Source of the DNA: Amphibalanus amphitrite
Lineage: Eukaryota; Arthropoda; Thecostraca; Balanomorpha; Balanidae
Length of the DNA: 64,000 nt
Direction: 5' to 3'
Assembly: GCF_019059575.1 (NCBI RefSeq)
Contig: NW_024882885.1
Span: 47,501 to 111,500 of the forward strand
The translations under genes and the position numbers were made by a program. Under the pieces are notes generated by a model. The model was not told where the DNA came from, made no database searches, and saw only the letters and a program-made list of their open reading frames with translations. Below, piece after piece: positions 43,253 to 56,914 of this stretch (the first letter of the stretch is position 1; every line of letters begins with the position of its first letter).

Positions 43253-44745
43253 TTAACCCTCGCCCGTATTGTTGTATAGCCAGCCACGAACGTATAGGGG
43301 AGGGGGGTCGTTGGATACCCCTTGCCGTTTGGCCTCTGATGGACTTAGAGCTTCGTGGACAAAACGAGCGTGTTGTTGGTGACGAGAGGAAACAAAAAAT
43401 GTCTATTTTGAACCCTCGCCGGCACAGGCCATTTTGAGTCCTTCGACGGCACAAGGGGGGGGGGTACGACCCCCCCCCTCGCGTTTGGCCCCTGATCGAG
43501 CTAGAGCTTCGCGGAAAAAACGAGCGTGTTGCCCGTCACGAGACGAAGCCGATGATACCCAATTTTAAGGTCCTAGGTCATCGGGTGACCTTCCAGGTCA
43601 GGTCAATGACCCGAAAACCGGGAAAATCGGGACCTGTTAGAAAGTCGTAAAGTGTGGCTGCTATGTGGTTTTTCGGGGTGCTGATCACGAATATAGTGTT
43701 AGTTTTGATGAGAGATGATGTCTTTAAGCATTTAGACCAGGTCGGGTCAGGTCAGGTCAGGTCAACCGGTAGGGGTTGTGACGGGTATTCGTAATACGTG
43801 TCAACCGCCTCGGACAGCTTCGTAACATGTTACGAAGGCACCAAAACTACTTCTTAAATGTTCAAATGGTTACTAAATTCGAATTCAGCTCCAAAAACTA
43901 GCCAAGAAACATGTAAAACTCGAAAAAGTGAACCGAGGTCACCCGAGGTCACCAAAGGTCAATGACCTGACCTGACCTTCAGGTGACCTTGAAACCAACC
44001 CTAATGCATGGGAGCAACATCAAATCACATGTTTGAACATTTGAAACCACGAAAAGCTTGCAAACGCGCGTCTAATGCGAGCCGACAAGCGCCGAACCGC
44101 GATTTCGGCCAAACATGGTCACAGAAAAGAGTCACAGGTCAAAGGTCATTGGGGTCAGGGTCATGAAATTTTAAGGGTAGGTGTAAAATTGATCAATGCG
44201 AGGGTACTGAAAGTTTCGTCGCGATGGGCCGCTTTTTACGCGAGTTATTCGCGAAAAACCTTAGGGGGGGTTGCATCAACCCCCCCCCCCCCTGTGCCGG
44301 CGAGGGTTAAGGTCCTAGATCATAAGTTGACCTTCCAGGTCAGGTCAATGACCCCAAAAATCGGAACAATGGAAACTGTAAGCTAGAACGTCGTAAAGTG
44401 TGGCTGCTAGTTTTTTTTCGGGGTGCTAATCACAAATATCATGTTAGGTTTGATCAAATCTTCACGCATTTAGGCCAGGTCGGGTCAGGTCAGGTCAGGT
44501 CAACCAGTAGGTTCTTGCCGGGTATCTATAGTAGGTGTCAACTGCCACTCACAGCTCCGCAACATGTTACAAAGGCACCAAAACTGCTTCTTAAATGTTC
44601 AAATGGATGCTAAATTCTAAATGAGTTCCAAAAACTGTCCTAGACACGTGTAAAACTCGAAAAGTGAATCAAGGTCACCGAAGTTCAATGACCTAACCTG
44701 AGTTTCACGTGACCTTGACACCAACCTTGACACCTACCTTTAACA
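43253..44745. mobile_element. TTAA-family element interrupted by another
   Basis: Left TTAACCCTCGCCCGTATT as in the 12012 element, hairpin GGGGT...ACCCC. Interrupted at 43408-44310 and resumes with AAGGTCCTAG as in the 12650 and 18200 regions. Right end missing. The motif of three GGTCA units after CCAGGTCG is at 44462. Confidence 0.75.
43408..44310. mobile_element. TTAA-family element nested in the previous one
   Basis: Left TTGAACCCTCGCCGGCACAGG and right CCTGTGCCGGCGAGGGTTAA; the left TTAA is mutated to TTGA. Hairpins GGGGTACGACCCC (left) and GGGGTTGCATCAACCCC (right). CCAGGTCGGGTCAGGTCAGG at 43738. The interior is homologous in reverse to 12012-12816. Confidence 0.87.
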
Positions 44746-45504
44746 ATCCTGAAAATGGCTAATTCATTCATAGTCCCTGTGCTTTAGAACGGCCTGGTCG
44801 GGTCGCGCCAGACTGTCTGGATCGGCTTCTGGCCGAGACATAGCTTCGGGCTATTGACCCGAGTGACCCCGGCCCGCGTCCACCTCCCTGCCCCACGGAA
44901 CCGGCCGACTGGCCCGCCGACCGGTTTAGCCTCTGCGCTGGTCACCGACTCATGCCTGTTTACGCACCCAACTCGCACTACCATTCCGTAGTAAGCGGCT
45001 GTCAGCTGAGCTCATTGAAGGCATGGCAGGGACGGTTCTAGGAGGGGGCAAAAAAAACTTAGTCTTAGGACGGAAAATACAGACTTCTGTGTATTGTAGC
45101 GACATGGAGAGGTGGGTCCTAACAAGGGGTTCAAACAAAGTCGTGTGGTATTGCGCGTCCCTCCGTCAGGACTTCCGCGCACTCGGTAGCAGAGCCTTTG
45201 AGATATTGGCCGGTTTCGCTGAAGCAACTAGAACCTACCACGCAATGAGCAGAGGGCTGTACGTGCCTGTAATTGTTCGTGCATTTTAGGAGTATTCGTG
45301 TGGCTACACGACCTACAACTTCAGAAATAAAATTATGCTTTCAATGATATGCAGAATGCGGGGGTTTTGCGAAATACTATTATACTACAACAGAAATTGT
45401 TCTGTGACGGTCCCTTACCGATCGCGATCGCCTACTTTGTCGATACCGCTATCGTGGCCCTAGAATTAGTCGAGGTGGTCCCTGAGACAGCCAAAAGGGA
45501 GCCA
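44746..45504. other. Unassigned
   Basis: 44760-45000 is GC-rich. A plus-strand frame of 88 codons (45023-45289) has no motif; I would not call it a gene. Confidence 0.3.
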
Positions 45505-46513
45505 TTAACCCTATTCCTGGCGGGCTCCGCCGGGACAAGAAACTGGCGGGGGGGGCCGATTCGGCCCCCCCCCTTCAGATCTCAAAAACTACACATCGCA
45601 GCGACAAACGGCGAACGGCGTTTGATAGGTCGTTTAAAGATCTACAACTTTTACATAAAACATTTTCAGGTAAGGTCAATATTGAGGTCACCAGAGGTCA
45701 TCAACGATAAAATGTTTTGGAATTAGTTACCTATATAACTTTTAAACTAAGAAACAAAGAGACATAAAACCAATACATTTTTTGTTGCTCTCGCCGAGGC
45801 GATGCGAAATAAGTATGTGATGACCTTCACAGGTCAATTTAAAATTTGACCTGAGGTCAAGGTCAGGTCATTCATCAATGAGGTTGTGGGGTATGGTCAT
45901 GCTGCATACCAAACGACGCGCCTTGACCAGGCGAGCAGTTTGGTACCACTTACAAGTCTTTAGCACCATCATGTCGTGATTTATTGACAGAAAAACGATT
46001 TATGACGTCACATGACCTCAGATGACGTTTGCCGGTGCCCCTGTCAATTAGTGGCACCAGGATCATCACCGATGAGATAATCTTCCGTAATACTGAAAGA
46101 ACTGGGTGTTTTTGACTCGTTTACACGAAGCAGGAGGCGTTTCAATATTTTCCCATAGGCTTGCAATGTAAAGGTCACGAGTCTGGCCTGACCTCAGGTC
46201 ACAGATATGAAAATTCTGAGACATAAAAATTGCACATACTGGTACCCTAACTAAAGCCTGAAGAGAAGAAATTGATCGGTCAAAAACTCTAGCTCTGGCG
46301 TGATTGCAAACTTTTCTGAGGTAGGGTCACCAAACCGCCTCTGGTGACCTGACCTGAGGTCAGATCAACTCAAAATTTTCAGAACTGTTGCGTAAAAGCC
46401 TTTAAGAAAAAGTCAGAAAATTTGAGCTTCCTAGCTCAAAGCGTTTGGGAGATATAACCAAAAAACCTCAGGGGGGGCTCCTGAGGCCCCCCCCCCGCCA
46501 GGAATAGTGTTAA
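45505..46513. mobile_element. TTAA-family element, TTAACCCTATTCCTGGCGGG ends
   Basis: Left TTAACCCTATTCCTGGCGGG is mirrored by CCGCCAGGAATAGTGTTAA. Left hairpin GGGGGCCGATTCGGCCCCC, right GGGGGGCTCCTGAGGCCCC. Length 1009 bp, as in copy 1. Rich in GGTCA (45669-45720, 45855-45870, 46184-46202). Confidence 0.88.
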
Positions 46514-47330
46514 ACAGTCTACAATCTTTACACAAAAACTTGACTCTTCCGAAATGAAGTGGGTGATTGGTGAAAAATCAGTACCTATATTTTAGGAAAG
46601 TGAGGGTCCCTCTAAGGAGCCCCTAAAACAGTTTGACAAACTAGGGGATAGGAATCTAAATACTGAACCAATCAAGAAATTGAATCTCATCAGCCTTACG
46701 TATAAGAAGAGCATACATTTACCGTTTTGGTGGCATCACCTTGCATTTAAAAAGAGCGAGAACATACACTGCATAAATGTGGTTGCCAAACGTTGAGCGG
46801 GAATATAAATACCTACGCCTTATTTTATAAGCCTGAACTTGGATCCAGGGGGAGAGAGTACCTAAGTCATATCACTCCAGTCATAGACCCGCTTTTCACC
46901 ACCACGGTCCACGCTCCCCCCCCCCCCCGTCAACACGTTTTCCACTGCTGTTTTTTCCCTCCCCCCCACGGTCAGCGCTTTTCGTCGCCGCCCCCACCGG
47001 CGCCCAGGGCTCAGCCCCCCCCCCCAACCTATTTTGCGATCCTACACCCCTGAGTGCAAGTCTCATGTTTATTATTTTCATGCATTTGACGCTGGAAAGA
47101 TGTGACATTATTTTTCGGACACCCTGTAATGCTTGCTCTGCCTCTGTCTCCGTCAGATATGTGCATAGATTCGGGAAAATGGATCTGAGATCCGATGCCA
47201 TGGATCTAGATCTGGTATCCACTCGGATCTTAGATCAAAATCCTCAAATTTGTCGAGAGACCCATTCAGATCATAGATGTGACCCAGCAGTTTTGTCGAG
47301 AGATCCTCCCTGCCTCCATCCTTTTTCCCT
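46514..47330. other. Unassigned, with C-runs and GATCT-rich part
   Basis: 46915-47035 has several C-runs. 47160-47280 is enriched in GGATCTGAGATC-like words. No gene. Confidence 0.35.
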
Positions 47331-49387
47331 CCCTCCCTCACTTCCACTCTCTGACTGTCGCTCTTTGACCCAATCATATGCTCACTTACCCCTCCCCATC
47401 TGCCTGTCTCCCTCCCCTCCCCGCTGACCCAATCATATAATGCTTTAAAACTCCCCATCTGTCTCTCTCCCTCCCCTCCCCGTCTCATTTATCACATTTC
47501 ATCGCTCCCTCCCTCCCTCCCTCTCCCTCCCATCCCTTCTAATCCCCTCCCTCCACTTATCCCGTCCCTCTCCCCCTTCCCCTCCCCTCATATCCCCTCT
47601 TGGTACTTGAAAAGTACGGACTTCTCTGCCCTCGCCGTGGATGCATATCTGCGTCTCAGATACGTATCTGATTCGCTCTCTGTAGGTAGTTTAAAAGTAA
47701 GTAGATAATGGATGCTTCCCTACCCGCTCCGCCCCGCTCCGCCCCTACCCTTCCCGTTTCTGCCTAACCCTCCCTGCCTGCTTCCATCCCTCTTCCCTCC
47801 CCTTTCCTCACTTCCACTCTCTGTCGCTCACTGACTCAATGATAAACTCATTTTCCCTACCCATATGGCTCTCTCCCTCCCCTCCCAGTCTCCTTTAGCA
47901 GTAGCACACATCTTCGCTCCCTCCACCCCTCCTCTTCCCTTCCCTCCCAACTGCTCCCATCCTTTCCCTCCTCTCCAATACCATCTTTGTATTTGAAAAA
48001 AGTACTGGCAGTGGCTTCTTCTTCGCCCGCACCGCAGATACATATACGTTTTTATATCCCAGTTACCGAAGCTATATATTAAGGTACGCTCTCGGCAGGT
48101 AGTTTAAACAGTAAGTACTGGGTGCTTCCCGCCCACCTCCGACACTAGTAATTAGACATGATCGATAATATTTCAGTATTTTATGGAATTCTGTAACCAA
48201 CCTATCTCAAATTTAAGCGCCATACCTCGTCAAGCTCCGCCACCCTCTCCAACTCCCCTTTTTCCCCGCAACCCCCTATCCCGGCCCCGAACCCCCTCGC
48301 ATCCCTTGCCCCATCCCCCTACGCTCCGCCGCTCATGATCGGTAATGTGTTCAGTGCTAAAGATGATAAACACGGTGATGATAGACCGTGATGATAAACA
48401 CGGTGACCCAAAATCAAAATCAAAATCAAATTCTCGTCCCGCGCCGTAGATGCATATCTGCGTCGCAGATACGTATCTGATTCGCTCGCGGTGGGTAGTA
48501 TAAAAAGCAAGTAGATAATGGATGCTTCCCCGCCCCGCTCCGCACCGCTCTGCACCTACCCTTTCCGTTTTTCCATAACCCTCCCTCCCTGCTTCCATCC
48601 CCCTTCCCTCCTCTACCCACCCTTCCCATCCCCTCCCTCCCCTCATCCCCTCCCGCTCTACCCTTCTCCTCCCCTCACATCCCCTCTTGGTACTTGAAAA
48701 GTACGGACTTCTCTGCCCGCGCCGTAGATGCATATCTGCGTCTCATATACGTATCAGATTCGCTCTCTGTAGGTAGTTTAAAAAGCAAGTAGATAATGGA
48801 TGCTTCCCCGCCCCGCTCCGCCCCAACCCTTCCCGTTTTTCCCTAACCCTCCCTGCCTGCTTCCATCCTTCTTCTCTCCCCTTCCGTCCCTTCCACTCTC
48901 TGACGGTCGCTCACTGATTCAATGATAAACTCATTTATCCCTACCCATATGTCTCTCACCCTCCCCTCGCAGTCTCCTTTAGCACACTTCTTCGCTTAAT
49001 CCACCCCTCCTCTTCCCCTCCCTCCCAACTGCTCCCAGCCTTTCCCTCCTCTCCAATCCCATCTTTGTACCTATTTGAAAAAGTACTGGCTTCTTCTTCG
49101 CCCGCACCGCAGATGCATATACGTTTTTATGTCCCAGTTACTGAAGCTATATATTAAGTTTCGCTCTCGGCAGGTAGTTTTAACAGTAAGTACTGGGTGC
49201 CTCCCGCCCACCTCCGACACTAGTACTTAGACATGATCGATAATATTTCAGTATTTTGTGGAATTCTGAAACCAACCTATCTCAAATATAAGCGCCATAC
49301 CTCGTCAAGCTCCTCCCCCTCTCCTTTCTCCTTTTTCCTTTCTCCTTTCCTTCCTTTCCTTTCCTTCCTTTCTCCTTTCTCCTTTAA
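47331..49387. repeat. Pyrimidine-rich satellite, tandem unit of about 1.08 kb
   Basis: GGTACTTGAAAAGTACGGAC is at 47602 and 48687; AAGTAGATAATGGATGCTTC at 47700, 48510 and 48788; GTAAGTACTGGGTGC at 48110 and 49184. Spacings cluster at 1074-1088 bases, with one extra partial module. CCCTCC and TTCC strings separate the motifs. 49310-49385 is a (CCTTT)n-like stretch. Confidence 0.85.
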
Positions 49388-49925
49388 AAAAGACAGCCAA
49401 CTTCCATATCGACTTCTCTGGCTCCAAAATCACCCCCAGTCCGACCGTTACAGTTCTGGGCGTTGTTCTCGACCAGTGCCTCTCATGGGAATCCCACATT
49501 TCCATGGTTGTGCAGAGATGCAATCACATCACAGCATCCCTGCACAAAATCCGTCACTTTCTTTCCAGAGACATCCTGAAACTCCTCGCCCAGCATCACA
49601 TATTTCCCCACATCCAATACTGTCTATCCGTTTGGGGAGGAGCTGCCAAGGTCCACATGCACCGTATCCAGAAATGTATAAATTTCGCAGCGAGATTGGT
49701 CACTGGTGTACGACGCCACGAGCACATCGCACCAGCCCTTGAATCACTAGGATGGGGCAGAGTGCACGACTGGGTGAGGGATCATGACTGTATGCACGTG
49801 TACAGAGCGCTTAACTCCACGGTCTGTCCCGAGTCGCTCCGTGCAATGTTTGTCCCTCGAGGGAGTGTGTCCGAGCGGATGACGCGAGCGGTAACGGCGG
49901 GACTTGCGTACCACTACCGTACTGT
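49388..49925 (+). pseudogene. CR1/L2-like non-LTR retrotransposon fragment
   Basis: One open frame reads VTVLGVVLDQCLSWESHI, CNHITASLHKIRHFLSRD, LSVWGGAAKVHMHRIQKC, NFAARLVTGVRRHEHI and LESLGWGRVHDW. These are the reverse transcriptase thumb and connection region after the catalytic core of CR1/L2-like elements. There is no stop within the fragment. 5' and 3' parts are missing. It ends near a 20-base duplication (ACTGTCTCAAATAGCCCC twice at 49920-49956) at the border with the BEL copy. Confidence 0.85.
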
Positions 49926-49959
49926 CTCAAATAGCCCCACTGTCTCAAATAGCCCCACT

Positions 49960-50970
49960 TCACGGTGCTACAGTCTCTAACTCCTCATAGGTTAGAAGTG
50001 CTCTTCCGATAATCTTCCTCAGGCATCGTTTAGCAGATCTGACGAGTCTCTCGTAAAATCCACCCCACCATGGCGCACGTTCTAGTATAAACTTCCATTC
50101 GATCTTGTCCGTTGACAGTCGGTCTTGAAGTTCGTCATGCTGTCCTTGAATGAACTTGGCTGCTGCCTTGAATGTCTGAGCGTTGTCCGATATAAGGACC
50201 CTTGGCGTTCCTTTCCGAGCTTTCATTCGAGACAGGCTACGGAGAAAGGCATCTGTAGAGAGATCCGGACATATCTCCAGATGCACCGCCCTCGTAGAGA
50301 TGCAGGTGAACAATACAAGGTACACCTTGCCACTGTGCTCATTACTGCTTCGGATGAACAGCGGCCCAGCAAAGTCGACTCCGGTGCAGGAGAATGGCTG
50401 AGTCTCAGTGACCCTGAACTCTGGTAGTGCGGGTGGCCGAGGTGCGCTGTAGGTTTTTCCCTCGTGACGTCTGCAGATTCTGCACTGGTGAAGCAGTTCT
50501 CTCACCTTCTGTCTCCCTCTGGCGATCCAAAATCGCCCTCTAAACTCCGTTAGGGTCTCCTTCACTCCGTTGTGCCCCACTCGTTCATGACAGTCCAAGA
50601 TGATGAGATCAGTCAGTTCGTGATCTCGAGGAAGGAGTATCGGATGTTTGGCCTCATATGGGACTTCTGACTTGTCTAAGCGTCCGCCACAGCGCATGAG
50701 ACCATTCTCCGCTTCGAACACATCCATCGAACACATCCATCGGTTCTGCAGCTTGGCCGCCTGAGGCCCGTTCCTTATGGATCGTTGCGCCGACTTGATC
50801 CAGAGACGCTTAGCTCCTCCAACCTCGGAATATTGCAGCGGTCCTGTGATGCGTTCTTGACGGCACACCTTCTTGCGCAGATTAGAAATGAATCTCAATA
50901 CAAGCGCTGTCGTTCTCAGAAGGTTTCTGAGTTTGCTGAAGTTTCCTGGCTGCAGTACAGTCACCAGCAC
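49960..50970 (-). pseudogene. BEL/Pao retrotransposon, integrase segment (3'-truncated)
   Basis: A long minus-strand frame holds the BEL/Pao integrase: zinc-binding part with HERVGHNGV and CRICRRHEG, then the catalytic core with GVDFAGPLF (first Asp), VLISDNAQTF (second Asp) and WWGGFYERLVRSAKRCLRK (Glu region). The segment stops at EELET, before the end of the core and C-terminal domain, where it meets the CR1/L2-like fragment. Its upstream continuation is at 56177, on the other side of a 5.2-kb insertion. Catalytic residues are kept, but the gene is broken on both sides. Confidence 0.92.
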
Positions 50971-51477
50971 TTGCTACTAATCACCTCGTTTTTGTTCAGT
51001 AGTTTGAAGACCGATCAATTGTCAGTCGCGCAAGATACGTCAAACGATCCGTTTGGTCCTCCGATTTTCGAATATCTAACTTGTTTTTGTATATTCGAAG
51101 CATTTTGGGATGGGGAGCCAAAAAACCTCTTTTCTGCCCTAAAGTGTGCCCCAAGAAGTCGTAGAACCTAGCCCCGCCTCTGATCCACAGACCACTAGTG
51201 CCATCTCTTGTCAGCCGAACAAACCGCAGAAGTAAATAATGTCACGTGACCTTTGCACGCGCTACAATTACTACGCAGCTGTAGTGGGGGAAGCGGGGCG
51301 GGGGCGTGGAGAGGGACGCGATCGGTCGGCTGGGGTCAGGTCACCGAGGTCAGAGGTCATCCGCCGGAGGGTGTTTGAGCGGTTGGGCCGTGTGGGCTGG
51401 GGCCTGCGGAGTGAGGAGCGCCTGGACCTGTCTGGAAACAAGCCCTACAACGCTGTGACAGTCGAGAATATTCTGAG

Positions 51478-51970
<493 letters not shown>

Positions 51971-52269
51971 TAAGAAAGCCTGGAGGGAAGGGATAAGGAC
52001 GGGAGAAGAGAAAAGACAGAGAGAGAAAACTGAAAAGGAAAATCAGAGAGGGTAAAATGAGAAAGAGGGCAATGGGTAAATCAGTGAGAGGGAGCGAGAG
52101 AGGAAATATTTACAGCTTGTGTCAAGCTGTAAATATTTGTGTATATATAAATATTTGTGTTGTGTCAGCTTGTTTCACATGTAAAATGCAAATTTGCTTT
52201 CCATCATAACAGCTTCGGATTGGAAATTAAATCTTAGCATCCTTGTGATAAACCCACGTTGACGGGATG

Positions 52270-52421
52270 CAGTAGCGGCGGAACACCTTCAATTAAGGGG
52301 GGGGGGCACTGCCGACTTTTGGTCCTATTATTTCCATGCAACGCTCATAGGGCTAATGTTGAAATGCCAAAATCAAAGGGGGGCACGGTGCCCCGGTGCC
52401 CTCCCCGTTCCGCCGCCTATG
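52270..52421. mobile_element. hAT MITE, second copy of the 28070 family
   Basis: Ends CAGTAGCGGCGGAAC and GTTCCGCCGCCTATG; 8-bp duplication ACGGGATG at 52262-52269 and 52422-52429. Over 90% similar to 28070-28225 by eye. Confidence 0.93.
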
Positions 52422-52634
52422 ACGGGATGGGGACGCTTTTATGGTCGTCGTTGGGAGCTCGGCACTAATGGGGTCTGGGGATGATGTTGAAGGTTTCGCA
52501 AATGTTTCCTAAAAGATGCTATTTTTTGCACAACCTACATTTTTTTACGTTTGCTATGAAAATGTTAGGCCCAGTTCCTTCAAGATCAGGTCCACGACTC
52601 CACAGCTTACAACAGGAGCTAGCTAACATAACAA

Positions 52635-53608
52635 TTAACCCGCGCCGTGTTGGTGGCATGAACTTTCCATCGAGTGCTGGGGGGGGGGGGTTACGCCCCT
52701 CCGTCTTCCATCGAGTGCTGGGGGGGGGGGGCGTTTTACGCCCCTCCGTCTAACTCGGCTCCTGGGCCACGTAGCGACACGCGGTAAGCGACAATCGAAA
52801 GAGCGTCAAAAATAAGGAGGAAAACACTCGGTCATTTTAAGGTCAGGGCAAAGGTCAGGTCACCAGGGTTCATCAAAGGTCACATTTTGTTGATTTCAAC
52901 GATTTCGAACACCCGACGGCTAACTCGGGAACTAATAGAGCTACAGCGCCGCGGAAAAGCGCATTCAATAGCTCTTTTAACGCTTTTTCGCCAACATGTT
53001 TTCAAATTTGACCTCAGATCAACGGTTTAGCCCCCAGAGGGCACCACTCTGATTGACCTCAAATTTGACATCAGATCAACGGTGTTGTCACCACTCTAGC
53101 ACGTCTCTGTCAAAAGTAAAAAAACTGCTGAAGACCTTTTATGTCCTAAAATGACCTCAGGGACACACACAGGGGTCACAGGTGCAATTTTCCGATTCAG
53201 TGTGTCATGTTTACCTATGGACCGATGTTTGAGAGGGTGTAGAACCAAATTCGTCCAAAAGAGGCGCATTTCAATTTGCTCCCATTGACTTATACCTAAT
53301 GGAGCAGTCGCAAAACTGACCTGACCTTAGGTCACAGACATAAAAAAATCCGAGGTATCCATTTTATACATACTGTTACCCTAAGCAATTACTGAAAGTT
53401 TTAAAGTGATCGCTCAGTCGGTGTAGCTACAACGAGCTTTCGACTTTTTCTGAGGTATGGTCACTTGACGTTACCTGGTGACCTGACCTTGAATGACGCT
53501 ACGCGTCGCGTCGCCGTTTTTGAGATATTCGCGTAAAACCTGAGGGGGAAGAGCATAAAAACGCCCCCCCCCCCACCCCACCCCACCCCACCCCAGCACG
53601 GCGCGGGT
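52635..53608. mobile_element. TTAA-family element, TTAACCCGCGCCGTG ends
   Basis: Left TTAACCCGCGCCGTGTTGG; right CAGCACGGCGCGGGTGG (TTAA lost). A 46-bp unit with a G-run and TTACGCCCCTCCGTC is duplicated at 52665-52750. Right end has (CCCCA)n. TGACCT-rich interior. Confidence 0.75.
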
Positions 53609-55320
53609 GGTCGACATAGCGACTCGGACTGAACAAATGCCTTTAACGTTTCAACGGTTGAATAAGGTGAGAGGATTGAGGTAGGCTTGTATCGGATTTT
53701 CTTCTGCTTGTCGGTAGTTTAGGTTGAAGTTAATTTCGCGAGCTGTCCATAATCATTCAAGAGGGAAAATTCAGCTGCACATCGTTCGGGTCAAAGTAAT
53801 ACCAAACATTCTCAAATTTTGTAGTAAAGAGCCAGTAGTCTACGAATATATTCAAAAAACAATTAGAAAAAGAATAAGCGGACCGGTTTCGTCTATCAAA
53901 GACTTCTTCAGCGCTTTTTCAAAAACGTATAAGAAGAAAACTAGCACAGTGACAATCGTTTGAAATAAAATTGGATTCAGTAAGAACTAAGAACTTCATT
54001 GTCTGAAAACCGCTGACAGTTGATACCTCAATGACACTTAGAGCCGTGCATAAGGAGGCGTGAAAACACTCCTCATCTCGTTCTATTACGAGAGGACCAT
54101 GTCATGGCGTGAGAAAGGTGTTCTCAAAATAAATGACACTGTATGAGTGAATAAATATTCCGCGCCCCCTTGGGCTATTGGCGGACCCTACCACCTGATC
54201 GGGTGGTGCAGCCGTTTCGCCCTCCACCTGAGATCTCGGAAAGTTACCTACCGACCGATTTTAAACATTCAAAGAGCGTTCGATAGCCCCACCAGGGAAC
54301 TACCTTGTTACCAGGTTTCGTTGACCTAGGTGCAACCCATGACGTCACAAGTCAGGTCAAAGGTCGCATTCTTTCACCGATTTAGTCTAAGGAATGCGTT
54401 ACAGTCAGTTAACACATCAAATAAAAGGCATGTTATCGAAAAACATCGATGAAGCGTTGGTTGTCTAATACATATGTTGCCTAAAGAGGTCATTGATGCC
54501 AGGTCAGTTCACAGAGGTCAGGTCACTAAGGGTCACAATATGAACCCAAATATGCTAGGGTCGTGTGATACATGTTTTATGGCCAATTTTACATTTAAAA
54601 TTAAATGGTGTGAGCTAGACAGCCATTGGGGCCAGTTTAGATTAATTCTGGCGGAGGTCAGGTCAAGGTCAGGTCAAAGAAGGTCAAATTTCAAAGCTGA
54701 TATTTTACATAAAAGGGGCATCTATTCGATGCAGCTCATCACAGGAAATCTAATGGTGGCCTTTGGCTTGCTTTGTGTGTTCTGTGACGGCTAAAAATTG
54801 AATTTGAAAATTTTACGTAATAAATTTTGAGTAGTTTTTTGCCATAACTTTGCTAAAAAAGGAGCTATCGAGTTTAAGTTTGGCATATCTAGAGCAGATA
54901 GTTCTTTAACATATATTTCAGTTTTAATTTTGAAAGTTGTTGGCATTTTCGGGGTGTTATACTTCTATAGTTTTGATGGTCAAATCAATTTTTGTTTGGA
55001 AATAAGAGTTAGCAGTTTGGTAGCGCTGTTTATTTTACATCTTTTTGATCTTGAATATTTTTCGTTATCTTCAAAACTGTAAGCGTGACAGCTCTTTCCG
55101 CTAAACCTTTTATTGGGTCGAAAATGACAGAACATGGCATCACTCTGACGTCATTTGTGACTAACCTTTCATAAGAGCTCTGGAAAAATTTGGTCACAAG
55201 GTGTAAAAATGATGCCCGGCCGGGGTCTTGAAAGTTTGGTGGCGAAATTTGCTATACTTTAGGAGATATTGACTGAAAAGGAGAGAGGGGGCCGTTTCGC
55301 GCCGCCCTCCCCCTCAACGG
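53609..55320. other. Unassigned, with TTAA-family-like pieces
   Basis: 54160-54240 (CCGCGCCCCCTTGGG, CACCTGAGATCTCGGAAAG) and 55275-55325 (GAGGGGGCCGTTTCGCGCC) resemble decayed family ends; GGTCAGGTCAAGGTCAGGTC at 54658. 53700-54130 is AT-rich without signal. Confidence 0.4.
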
Positions 55321-56140
55321 GGCTTTCAGTTGCTGCTCTCACAGAACTCTTGGTTATATTACAACGTAGTGGAATTGCAAGTGGCAATATAAGCTTCCTG
55401 CCAGCGCCGGACCAGAGTTTAAACATGCAGGCTGAATTTTAACATTTAACTTTTGAATTTTTAAACCGTTGAGCTTTTTAGAAGTTGTATGAACTGTTCA
55501 GCTCCTTTTTTGGTCCATCACAGCGGGCTTGTATGTCATTTTGTCAACCAAAATCGAATTAACAACTTTTTATTTGGTCTGGCTACCTCGCCAACGTCTT
55601 AACTGGATCGTTTATTAGCTTTTGATTGGGATCTGCCCACGTTGTCTGTCTAGCTTTTCGTGTCATAGACACTGTCTATGACACGAGAAGAGGCTGCTGA
55701 CATCGTTTGTCGCGGTTGGATAATACCAATCCACGTCCCAGTGGCTGCTCGATCGCACTTTCCCTGGCCCACCTCTCCCACCAGGCGAGACTTTGCCCGG
55801 CACAGCCGTCGCCTCAGTGCCTCGGGCGGTGACCCATTCAAAGGGGCTCACAATTCGTATGGTGCCGTGGCTCTCAAGCCAATACAGAACAGTGAAACGC
55901 AAAGGCTCACTTTCCATATAAGGCGAACGGCTGATCCTGGCGCCGGGGCTTCATTCATGCTAAGGCGCCCAATCACAGCGCCGCATTTCAGTTAGTGTCG
56001 GGCGCAAAAGCTACTATGCTCCGCCCCTCCATCACGTGACCCTGCCCTCACGTGGCCTCAGTCACGTGGTGTTTCCACTTCTTGGCGCATGGCGGCGCTA
56101 GTCTCGCAGGGGCGGTGGTAGCTTGCTCCCCCGCTGTCCG
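55321..56140. other. Unassigned part of the 5.2-kb element
   Basis: A short inverted repeat TCATAGACACTGTCTATGACACG at 55662-55685 is the only structure seen. 55990-56110 is GC-rich. Confidence 0.35.
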
Positions 56141-56176
56141 GGGGTGATGGGTAGCAACTGCTGGTGACTGTACATT

Positions 56177-56910
56177 AAGGTCCAAGGTGCTATCGTCAGA
56201 CACCAGAAGAGAGTGGGCTCCATTTCGCTTTGTTTTCTTGAGCTCTTTGGCGACCTCTTTTTCAACTGACTCATCAGTTGTTCTCTTTTCAGTTTTCGGC
56301 CACGTGTCTCGAATCATCCTTCAGCCAGGTTGGTCCCGACCATCACTTGGTCAGGCCCTTCAGATCACTTCCTGAAACACCCCTGGTTGGAATGTCAGCG
56401 GGATTCTCCTGGCCAGGGCAGTAACTCCAGCAGGACGCCGGAGTGAGTCGTCTGATCTCAGACGTTCTGTTTTCCACAAACTGTTGGAATTCCTTCTCCT
56501 CTCGGGTGATCCAATGGAACACTACCATTGAGTCGGTCCAACAGAAACAGCTTGCTATCTCGTAAACCGAGCTGAGAGCAAGTTTCACCCTGACCACAAG
56601 TCGAGCGGTCAGCAGGGCAGCCATCAGTTCAAGTCGTGGTATAGTTTGAGTCTTGATGGGTGCCATTTGTGTCTTTGAGGCTACTAAGCTCGCTGCCGTA
56701 TTAGTACCCTCGATTGTAATATATACCGCAGCTGCATAACCCGCCTTGGATGCGTCTCCGAACCCGTGTAATGACACCTTCATACGCTGGGTACCGGCAG
56801 TCTGCTCATCAAAATAGCACCTTGGAACCGCAATTGGTACCATCTCGACCGTCAGTTGTCTCAAGGCACTCCACTTCTTCTGCTGATCTGCGGTCAGCTC
56901 GTTGTCCCAG
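56177..56910 (-). pseudogene. BEL/Pao retrotransposon, RNase H segment
   Basis: The minus-strand frame 56343-56864 reads SLHGFGDASKAGYAAAVY (first Asp of RNase H), TIPRLELMAALL (Glu), FCWTDSMVVFHWI (Asp) and ENPADIPTRG. After a stop near 56343 another frame carries ELKKTKRNGAHSLL and the link towards integrase, up to the 5.2-kb insertion at 56177. RNase H removes the RNA strand during reverse transcription. A TTAA MITE separates this from the reverse transcriptase. Confidence 0.9.
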
Positions 56911-56914
56911 TTAA

